Of a stretch of 64,000 nucleotides of DNA, positions 57,062 through 64,000 are shown in pieces. The position numbers were made by a program, and so were the translations under genes. Positions within the stretch are counted from its first letter, which is position 1. Every line of letters starts with the position of its first letter. This DNA is from Sodalis praecaptivus (GTDB lineage: Bacteria; Pseudomonadota; Gammaproteobacteria; Enterobacterales; Enterobacteriaceae). The stretch covers positions 1,054,001-1,118,000 of the forward strand of contig NZ_CP006569.1 in the NCBI RefSeq assembly GCF_000517425.1. Direction: 5' to 3'. The notes under the pieces are model-generated. The model was not told where the DNA came from and did no database searches. It worked only from the letters and a program-made list of their open reading frames with translations.

Positions 57062-58591
57062 ATGGCAATAATAAAGCGGCTTACTCAGCTCGCCAATGCC
57101 GTCTTTTGCGGCGTCTTTTCGCTGTCGAAAAAGATGATAATAGGTCTTTTGATACTCTTGGCGGTTTTTTTCATTGGCCGCGTTTACGAGTCACAGCAAG
57201 GTCCGGCGCTGCACCGCTGGCATACCTGGGTGCCGGATGAAATGACGGCCGCCGATATTGATAAGGCTACGTTTGCGGAGTATCTGGCGAAAGAAGACGC
57301 CCTATTTCGCGCTATGAAGGCCAACGTCACGGATAAAATTACGCCGGAGGAAGCCACGCCGCTTAACCGTTATTATGCCGGCAGCCTGGTCTATCCGGGG
57401 AAATTTGCCCGTGACTGGAATCGTTCCTATGTGCTGATGCCGGCAGGACAGCCTCGCGGCGCGGTGGTGCTGCTGCATGGGCTGACCGATACGCCCTATA
57501 GTTTGAAAAGCATCGCCGAGGACTATCAGCAGCAGGGGTTTGTTGCCGTGGCGCCGCGCCTGCCCGGTCACGGCACGGTGCCGGCGGCCCTTACCAGCGT
57601 CGACTGGGAGGACTGGCTGGCGGCGACGCGGCTGGCGGTGCGTGAAGCGACGCGGCTGGCGGGGCCGACGATGCCGCTACATCTCGTCGGGTTTTCCAAC
57701 GGCGGCGCGCTGGCGATGAAATATTCGCTGGATAGTCTGGACGATAATCGGTTGCGTAAACCGCAACAGATTATCTTGCTTTCGCCGATGATAGGCGTTA
57801 CCGCTTTCGCCCGCTTTGCCGGACTCGCCGGGCTGCCGTCGATATTTCCCGCCTTTGCCAAAGCGGCGTGGCTCGGCATTGTGCCGGAATTTAACCCCTT
57901 TAAGTACAATTCTTTCCCCGTAAAGGCGGCGCGGCAATCTTATTTGCTTACCCAGGCGCTGCAGCGGCAGATTATACAGGATGCGCGCAGTCATAAACTC
58001 GATGAACTGCCCCCCGTGTTGACTTTCCAATCCGTCATGGACTCCACGGTAAGCACGCGCGCGGTAGTACAATCGCTGTACAACCATCTGAAGGATAATG
58101 GTAGCGAGCTGGTTATCTTCGATATTAATCAGGCCGTCAGTTTCCGCCCGCTGTTCCGGCGTTCGTCCTGGACCGCGGCGGCGACGCTATTGCCAGCACG
58201 GCCGCGGCGTTATACCACCTCGGTCATCACCAACGCCTCTGAAAGCGCGTTGGACACCGTTGCCAGAATCACCCCGGCCGGGCAGGAAAAAGAGATTATT
58301 GAGCCGTTGAATATCCGCTATCCGCAGGAAATGTACTCCCTCTCCCATGTTGCCCTTCCTTTCCCGGTGTCGGATTCGTTATACGGCAGCCAGCCGGCCG
58401 ATGAGAAGCAGTATGGCATCAGCTTCGGCACCCTCTCCATGCGGGGGGAGTCGTCGGCGTTAATCGTTGGGCTTGAGTCGCTCATGCGGGCCACCTCCAA
58501 TCCGTTCTTTCCCTATTTGCTTGAGCGCATTAACCATAATATCGCCTGTAGCCATCAGCCGGATGTGGTGCAGTGCTTACGGTCGCTTTAA
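57062..58591 (+). CDS. Membrane-anchored alpha/beta-hydrolase (esterase/lipase-like)
   Basis: A protein of about 509 residues starting with the ATG at 57062. It has one N-terminal membrane helix (MIIGLLILLAVFFIGRVY). The hydrolase domain has GAVVLLHGLTDTPYSL (oxyanion loop), APRLPGHGTVPAAL, LVGFSNGGALAMKYSL with the nucleophile Ser (G-F-S-N-G), and a late His in YSLSHVALPFP. The domain would face the periplasm. The ATG at 57134 is an alternative start, as no strong ribosome site is seen at either. The substrate is unknown; carboxylesterase or monoacylglycerol lipase activity is likely. Confidence 0.8.
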   Translation: MAIIKRLTQLANAVFCGVFSLSKKMIIGLLILLAVFFIGRVYESQQGPALHRWHTWVPDEMTAADIDKATFAEYLAKEDALFRAMKANVTDKITPEEATPLNRYYAGSLVYPGKFARDWNRSYVLMPAGQPRGAVVLLHGLTDTPYSLKSIAEDYQQQGFVAVAPRLPGHGTVPAALTSVDWEDWLAATRLAVREATRLAGPTMPLHLVGFSNGGALAMKYSLDSLDDNRLRKPQQIILLSPMIGVTAFARFAGLAGLPSIFPAFAKAAWLGIVPEFNPFKYNSFPVKAARQSYLLTQALQRQIIQDARSHKLDELPPVLTFQSVMDSTVSTRAVVQSLYNHLKDNGSELVIFDINQAVSFRPLFRRSSWTAAATLLPARPRRYTTSVITNASESALDTVARITPAGQEKEIIEPLNIRYPQEMYSLSHVALPFPVSDSLYGSQPADEKQYGISFGTLSMRGESSALIVGLESLMRATSNPFFPYLLERINHNIACSHQPDVVQCLRSL

Positions 58592-59350
58592 CTTTTTTGC
58601 CAAAAAGGGGCGCTGGAAATACCGGCGCCAAAATGAGGAAGGGGAATGCGAAACCCTCGCGTTGCTTTCGCCGAGTCGATGCTGCGCACTTGTCAATCCC
58701 GCCCCCTCGTTGTTTCTGGCGAAAAAGATTTGTTGCGCCAATGATAGCAGGCCGCGAGCAATAAGCCTGTTATGAGATTAAATGTTAAGAAATAAGCGCC
58801 AAGAGGAAAAGAGATAACAATTTACTTTCTTTCTCTCAATATCAACGCCTTTATTCGTTGCATTTATATTACCCGGAGAGCCCATATTTTATTAGCCGGA
58901 GTGCGACGTCAATTTATTATTTTAGTTTGATGCTGGCGATGAATGGGTGAAAAGCGCCGGAGAGCCTTGGCCTGGAAGCGGGGTGTGACGCGGTCTGCGC
59001 CGTGTAAACGTTAAAGCATGAAGTAGGTTGCAGATATTTAATTATACCTTGACCGGAGATCATAACGCATGGAACACAACGAAAGTTAAATGAAGTACTA
59101 ATAAGTGATTGTTAGCGACTTTTTTGGTCATGGGGCGCTTTATGTGCATTGATAAAGTTGTATTGTAAGATGATTTTTTATATATTGAGTTGTCACTTCA
59201 CGAAATTAACCGCATTGCGCGACGTTTTATGACTGTCTGGTCCGAGTGTTTTCTATTGCTCGAACAGGAACGCTATGAATATTCATCCTGTTTTTGCTTG
59301 TGGGGCCGCCATTCATCGCGTCTGCTAAAGTAATATTTAGGATAGTCGTC
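58592..59350. other. AT-rich intergenic region upstream of the usp gene
   Basis: 759 bp, increasingly AT-rich to the right, no gene recognised. It should carry the usp-ATPase promoter. Confidence 0.4.
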
Positions 59351-59782
59351 ATGTACAAGAATATACTCGTTCCGGTCGATATTTTTTCGCCGGGTTTGGC
59401 GGATAAAGCCCTCCGCCATGCTGAATTTCTGGCAAAAAGTTCGGCTGGACAGATCCATTTAGTGAATATCATCCAGAAATTTTCCCCCATACTTACGCGT
59501 GGCTTTGTTTCCGACGCGCGCAAGATGGAAGCGTTTCTCAACCGGTCTGCAAAAGAAAAGCTGGTTGATTTGACTAAGAAAATAGATTTGCCGCAGGACA
59601 ATGTTCATCTGCATATCCGCGCCGGCAATATTCGCGATGAGGTCACGCGGGCCGCGGATGAATTAGAGGCTGATGTCATCATCATTGGCTCCCGCAATAC
59701 CAATATCCAGACTCATCTGCTTGGCTCCGATGCCGCGGACATTGTGCGTTATGCCCGTGTTCCGGTTTTTGTTATTCGCTGA
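59351..59782 (+). CDS. UspF-like universal stress protein
   Basis: A 143-residue UspA-superfamily protein of the ATP-binding UspF/G type. MYKNILVPVDIFSPGLADKAL starts the fold, and GSRNTNIQTHLLGSDAADIVRYARVPVFVIR carries the nucleotide-binding G-2x-G-9x-G(S) pattern in degenerate form. It is 28 bp upstream of a P-type ATPase gene, so the two are co-transcribed. It may sense the energy state for the transporter; that is inference. Confidence 0.88.
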   Translation: MYKNILVPVDIFSPGLADKALRHAEFLAKSSAGQIHLVNIIQKFSPILTRGFVSDARKMEAFLNRSAKEKLVDLTKKIDLPQDNVHLHIRAGNIRDEVTRAADELEADVIIIGSRNTNIQTHLLGSDAADIVRYARVPVFVIR

Positions 59783-59810
59783 TTACCTAAACCGGAAGAA
59801 GATACGTTTT

Positions 59811-62516
59811 ATGAAGACAGAAAACCCCATGAAAGCGGCGGATTCGTTGCCGCATTACTATCAACTCTCCGTGACGGATACGCTTGAGAGAATAAACAGC
59901 GCTGAGCATGGATTAAGCCGCGAAGAGGCCGCCTCCCGGCTGCGAACGCACGGCGAGAATGTGCTGCCGCAGAAAAAGGGTAAGCCGGCATGGTTACGCT
60001 TCCTGGCGCATTTTAATGACGTGTTGATTTACGTGCTTTTGGCCGCCGCGGTATTGACCGCGGCGATGGGGCACTGGGTGGATACGCTGGTGATTCTGGG
60101 TGTGGCGATGGTCAATGCCCTTATCGGCCATATCCAGGAAAGCAACGCGGAAAAATCGCTGCAAAACATTCGTAATATGCTCTCTAACGAAGCGGTGGCG
60201 ATCCGGCAGGGCGCGCATGAAACGGTGCCTACCGCGGCGCTGGTGCCGGGCGATGTGGTGGTTCTCCGCGCTGGCGACCGCATCCCGGCGGATCTGAGAA
60301 TTATCGAGGCGCACGGCCTGCGCGTCGAAGAGGCCATTCTCACCGGCGAGTCAACGGTGGTGGAAAAAACGACCGCCGCGCTGGCGGGCGAACTTTCGCT
60401 CGGCGACCGCACCAATCTGGTGTTCTCCGGGACAACCGTGAGTTCGGGCGCCGGCAAAGGCGTGGTGATCGCAACCGGCGGCGCCACCGAACTGGGTCAT
60501 ATCAACCAGATGATGTCGGACATTGAGCAGCACCGTACGCCGCTGCTGGTACAAATGGACAAACTCGGCAAAAGTATTTTTATCAGCATTTTGGTTATGA
60601 TGGCCGCGCTGTTCACCTTCAGCCTGCTGTTCCGCGAGATGCCGCTGACGGAATTGCTGTTGTCGCTTATCAGCCTGGCCGTCGCCTCGGTGCCGGAAGG
60701 GCTGCCCGCCATCATTTCCATCATTTTATCCCTTGGCGTGGTGACCATGGCGCGCCAGCACGCCATCATTCGCAAGTTGCCGACCGTAGAAACCTTAGGT
60801 GCGATGACGGTTATCTGCTCCGATAAAACCGGCACGCTGACCATGAATGAAATGACGGTGAAAGCGGTGATTACCGCCGATCGGGTTTATCGCGTGGAGG
60901 GGGACAGTTATGCGCCGGTGGGCGCGATGCATCCCGTGGATAGTCAGACGCCCGTCTCCGTCGTCGCCGGTTCGCTGCTGGAGCGCTATTTGCGCACCAT
61001 CGATCTCTGTAACGACAGTCAACTGATGCAGGATGAAAACGGCCACTGGCAAGTGACCGGCGGCCCGACGGAAGGCGCGCTGAAAGTGCTGGCCACCAAG
61101 ATGACGCTTCCCGCCGTCGCCAGCGCATTGCGCAGCAAGATCCCTTTCGATTCGCAATACAAGTACATGGCGACGCATCACCTTGTCGGCGATGAAGAGC
61201 GCATTCTGCTCACCGGCGCGCCGGATGTGCTGTTCCGGCTGTGCCGCGAGCAGCAGACGGAAAACGGCCTGCAGCCGTTCGACCAATCCTATTGGGAGAG
61301 TAAAATCGCCGAGTATGCGCGCGAGGGATTGCGTATGGTCGCCGCCGCCTGGAAACCCGCAACCGCGGGTCAGGGGACGCTGACGCATCAGGATCTTGAG
61401 CAGGGCGTCATTTTCCTCGGCATCAGCGGTATGATGGATCCGCCGCGCCCGGAAGCGATCGCCGCGATTCGCGACTGCCGGCAGGCCGGTATCCGGGTGA
61501 AAATGATCACCGGCGACCACCCGCAGACGGCGATGAGCATCGGCAACATGCTTGGTATCGGCAACGCGCATCAGGCCATTACCGGTCGCGAACTGGAGAC
61601 TATGGACGAAACCCAGCTCAGCGAAGCGGCGCAGGCCTATGATATTTTCGCGCGCACCAGCCCGGAGGATAAATTCCGTCTGGTTCGGGCGCTGCAAAGT
61701 AAGCAGGAGATCGTCGGTATGACCGGCGACGGCGTCAATGACGCGCCGGCGCTCAAGCAGGCCGATGTGGGTATTGCGATGGGCATCAAGGGTACCGAGG
61801 TGACCAAAGAGGCCGCCGATATGGTACTGACGGATGACAACTTCGCCACTATCGCCAGCGCGGTGCAGGAAGGACGGCGCGTTTACGATAATCTCAAGAA
61901 AACCATCCTGTTTATCATGCCGACCAACTTGGCGCAGGGGTTGCTTATTATCATCGCGCTGCTGGCGGGTAATATCATTCCGCTTACGCCCGTGCTGATT
62001 TTGTGGATGAATATGGCGACCTCCGCCACGCTTTCCTTCGGGCTGGCGTTTGAGGCTGGCGAGGCGAATATCATGCGGCGGCCGCCGCGCAATCCCCGCC
62101 TGCATGTCATGGACCGCTTTGCCATTTGGCGCGTGGCGTTTGTCGGCGGCATGATAGCCCTTAGCGCCTTTGTACTGGAAGCCTGGCTGCAACCGCGCGG
62201 ACATTCGGCGGAATTCATTCGCACCGTGCTGTTGCAAACCCTGGTGTCGGCGCAATGGTTCTATATGATTAACTGCCGCGTCGCAAACGGCTTCTCGCTG
62301 AATAAAGGCTTGCTGGCCAACCGCGGCATCTGGGTGGTCAGCGCCGTGCTGCTGCTGCTTCAGCTGCTTATCATCTATGTTCCATTCATGCAGACGCTGT
62401 TTGGTACCGAAGCGCTGCCGTTGCGCTATTGGGCCATTACGCTGGCGATTGGTTTGGTCATGTTCCTGGTGGTCGAGGTGGAAAAACCGCTGACGCGGAA
62501 ATGGCGCACCGCCTGA
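59811..62516 (+). CDS. P2A-type cation-transporting ATPase (Ca2+/Na+-like)
   Basis: A 901-residue P-type ATPase. It has the phosphorylation site CSDKTGTLTMNE, the actuator TGES, the hinge TGDGVNDAPAL and a TM4 motif VPEGLPAII. PEGL is typical of Ca2+-type P2 ATPases, while MgtA has PEMLP. The N-terminal cation-ATPase domain begins after the start LERINSAEHGLSREEAASRLRTHGEN. The ATG at 59811 has GGAAGAAG upstream. It is in a two-gene operon with the usp gene. The stop is adjacent to the convergent efflux gene, with no bases between. Confidence 0.92.
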   Translation: MKTENPMKAADSLPHYYQLSVTDTLERINSAEHGLSREEAASRLRTHGENVLPQKKGKPAWLRFLAHFNDVLIYVLLAAAVLTAAMGHWVDTLVILGVAMVNALIGHIQESNAEKSLQNIRNMLSNEAVAIRQGAHETVPTAALVPGDVVVLRAGDRIPADLRIIEAHGLRVEEAILTGESTVVEKTTAALAGELSLGDRTNLVFSGTTVSSGAGKGVVIATGGATELGHINQMMSDIEQHRTPLLVQMDKLGKSIFISILVMMAALFTFSLLFREMPLTELLLSLISLAVASVPEGLPAIISIILSLGVVTMARQHAIIRKLPTVETLGAMTVICSDKTGTLTMNEMTVKAVITADRVYRVEGDSYAPVGAMHPVDSQTPVSVVAGSLLERYLRTIDLCNDSQLMQDENGHWQVTGGPTEGALKVLATKMTLPAVASALRSKIPFDSQYKYMATHHLVGDEERILLTGAPDVLFRLCREQQTENGLQPFDQSYWESKIAEYAREGLRMVAAAWKPATAGQGTLTHQDLEQGVIFLGISGMMDPPRPEAIAAIRDCRQAGIRVKMITGDHPQTAMSIGNMLGIGNAHQAITGRELETMDETQLSEAAQAYDIFARTSPEDKFRLVRALQSKQEIVGMTGDGVNDAPALKQADVGIAMGIKGTEVTKEAADMVLTDDNFATIASAVQEGRRVYDNLKKTILFIMPTNLAQGLLIIIALLAGNIIPLTPVLILWMNMATSATLSFGLAFEAGEANIMRRPPRNPRLHVMDRFAIWRVAFVGGMIALSAFVLEAWLQPRGHSAEFIRTVLLQTLVSAQWFYMINCRVANGFSLNKGLLANRGIWVVSAVLLLLQLLIIYVPFMQTLFGTEALPLRYWAITLAIGLVMFLVVEVEKPLTRKWRTA

Positions 62517-64000
62517 TTAACGGCGGGACGCCGGCGCGGCGTCCACCTGCCAGCCGCCGCCCAGCGAGCGATAGAGATCGGTCTGCGCCTGCAAAAGATC
62601 ATTTTGTAGCGCGATCACGCTTACCTGGGTGGCATAGAGCGTGCGCTGCGCGTCTAGCTCTTCCAAATAGGACGCATAGCCGTTGGCGTAGCGGTTATGC
62701 GCGATACGTAATTGCTCCTGCACCACCTCCTGCTGCGTGCGGGTTTCCACAAGCTGCTCGCGCAGCCGCAGGATGCTATCCAGACTGTTGTTCACTTCGC
62801 CAAAGGCGTTGCGTACCGTTTTCTCGTAATTGTACAACGCTTGATTGCGCGCGGCGGCGGCAATGTCCACCTGGGCGTTCAGCGCTTCGCGGTTAAACAA
62901 CGGCGCCAGAATACTGCCGCCGACGCTCCACAGACGAAAAGGATTATCAATCAGTTTCGCCAGCGCGTCATCCTGCAACGTGCCGGTAGCGGTCAGATTA
63001 ATCGACGGCAGTAAATTGGCGCGGGCGGCGGACAGCGAGGCGTCAGCGGCAATGAGCTGGCGTTCCGCCTGGACGATATCGGGCCGGCGGCGCATCAGCT
63101 CCGACGGCAGTACCGAAGGCAGCGGCAGCGGGGTGATATGGTGCAGATCGGCGCCGCGGGCGATGCTCCCAGGGTTACTGCCAACCAGGATGCGCAGCGC
63201 GTTTTCCTGCTCGGTGATCTGATGCGACAGTTGCGGGATCTGCGCGCGGGCGGCCTGGTATTCCGCCTGCGATTGCGCCAGTTCCAACCGTGAGGAGTAG
63301 CCGGTTTCAAATTGACGGCGCGCCAGATTGAGCGAATTCTGCCGCGTTTGCAGCGTCGCCCGGGTCAGCGCCAGCTGTTCATCCAGCGAGCGCAGGCTGA
63401 AATAACCCGAAGCAACGGAGGAGGCAACGGTCAGCATTGCCGCGGCCGCTGCCGCCTGCTGCGCCTCCAGCGTCGCGCGTGCCGCCGCGGCGCTGTCGCG
63501 CTGCGCGCCCCACAGGTCGACATTGTAGTTCGCCTGGAGCGCACCTTGATAAACGGTGCTGTGGATAGGCAAGCCGGTCACCGAGGAAAGCGTGCGCGCG
63601 CGGCTGCCGTTGATCTGGGCATCCAGCGTCGGCAGCCTGTCACCCTCCGTCGCGCGCAGGCGGGCGCGGTATTCCTCCACCCGCGCCCGGGCGGTGAGGA
63701 TGTCGGTGTTATAGCGCAGCGCCTGCTCCACCAGCGCGCTTAGCGCCGGATCGCCGAACGCGTGCCACCAGTTGGCCTCTACCGGCGCGCCGGGGCCGAC
63801 GGTATTGCGCCAGGCGGGCGGGATCATCAGCCGCGACGGCGCGACGGGCTCGCGGGGTGCGCCGCAGGCGGTCAGCAGCAGGCACACCAGCGCGAGACCG
63901 GCGGTGCGGCGGCGTGCGGGGCATTTCTGCGCCGGTCCACGCCGGGAGAGGCCGACAAGCCAGCGCCGGCCCTTGCCGCGCGCGGTCGGTTGAGGCGCCA
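62517..64000 (-). CDS. Outer-membrane efflux lipoprotein, NodT/OprM family (5' end beyond window)
   Basis: The outer-membrane channel of an RND-type efflux system. The frame is open to the right edge. The lipobox LLLTACG, preceded by RRRTAGLALV, is the signal-peptide end, and no ATG, GTG or TTG gives a proper n-region inside the window; a GTG at 63887 would leave an overly short signal. Mature features are PPAWRNTVGPGAPVEANWWHAFGDPALSALVEQAL, LMRRRPDIVQAERQL and AFGEVNNSL, all typical of the TolC-like NodT group. RND pump genes are expected just beyond the window. Confidence 0.9.
   Translation of the reverse strand, partial: APQPTARGKGRRWLVGLSRRGPAQKCPARRRTAGLALVCLLLTACGAPREPVAPSRLMIPPAWRNTVGPGAPVEANWWHAFGDPALSALVEQALRYNTDILTARARVEEYRARLRATEGDRLPTLDAQINGSRARTLSSVTGLPIHSTVYQGALQANYNVDLWGAQRDSAAAARATLEAQQAAAAAAMLTVASSVASGYFSLRSLDEQLALTRATLQTRQNSLNLARRQFETGYSSRLELAQSQAEYQAARAQIPQLSHQITEQENALRILVGSNPGSIARGADLHHITPLPLPSVLPSELMRRRPDIVQAERQLIAADASLSAARANLLPSINLTATGTLQDDALAKLIDNPFRLWSVGGSILAPLFNREALNAQVDIAAAARNQALYNYEKTVRNAFGEVNNSLDSILRLREQLVETRTQQEVVQEQLRIAHNRYANGYASYLEELDAQRTLYATQVSVIALQNDLLQAQTDLYRSLGGGWQVDAAPASRR

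Noticed and set aside
60795-62255. A 486-codon minus-strand frame opposite the P-type ATPase
   Set aside because: It is antisense to a gene with all catalytic motifs intact; the low stop frequency reflects GC-rich codons.

Overview
The window looks like a chromosome segment of an enterobacterium. The order ygaC / ygaM / nrdH-nrdI-nrdE-nrdF / proV-proW on the left is the Enterobacterales order, and speG, cho, yciE, yciF, kduD, treA and a decayed tsx also read as enterobacterial orthologs. The moderately high GC, one clearly degenerating gene and many tandem-repeat arrays between genes would suit a free-living Sodalis-like or Pectobacteriaceae-related genome. That placement is inference.

Layout. 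(1) 1-8085: conserved backbone: proVW with a proU-type promoter, nrdHIEF with two NrdR boxes 31 bp apart, ygaM and ygaC. (2) 8340-24325: a 16-kb accessory island. It holds an amino-acid-type ABC importer, an FAD dehydrogenase, two NAD(P)H dehydrogenase-type enzymes (SDR, AKR), a luciferase-like monooxygenase, a Rieske oxygenase with a VanB-type reductase, a GlnT-like ligase, a TetR regulator, a MetX-like hydrolase, a DUF3830 / cucumopine-synthase-like pair and a shikimate-dehydrogenase-like protein. Four copies of a 20-bp AT-only palindrome lie in its promoters. Two of these sit against near-perfect sigma54 -24/-12 promoters and one against a sigma70 promoter. (3) 25143-28711: a GlgX/TreX debranching enzyme and a MetE-like methyltransferase. 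(4) 29566-35206: tsx pseudogene, speG with an SMR exporter, a LysR/EamA divergent pair, a GNAT, and a TetR whose promoter predicts a leaderless mRNA. (5) 35377-39292: a compact operon for D-amino-acid and D-peptide use (DgcN, DgcA, DmpA, DppA). (6) 39381-44698: a 22-copy 10-bp minisatellite, LexA-controlled cho, yciE and yciF separated by an 11-copy 8-bp minisatellite, and a DUF421 membrane pair. (7) 44987-53031: carbohydrate genes: a lone PTS EIIB, dihydroxyacetone kinase, a Gfo/Idh/MocA dehydrogenase, an unrecognised 529-residue protein, and a KduD-DhuI pair with KdgR- and CRP-like sites. (8) 54702-64000: periplasmic trehalase, a membrane-anchored esterase, UspF-like protein with a P2A cation ATPase, and an outer-membrane efflux lipoprotein running off the right edge.

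How the genes work together. The island is the most interesting part. Import of a small nitrogenous solute, possible gamma-glutamylation by the GlnT-like enzyme, two oxygenases with a reductase, several dehydrogenases, and sigma54 promoters together suggest a nitrogen-responsive pathway for an amine- or opine-like compound. The two small proteins at 22053-22992 resemble the two domains of cucumopine synthase as separate chains. The shared operators tie the scattered transcripts into one regulon, most simply under the island's own TetR protein. The substrate cannot be named from sequence alone.
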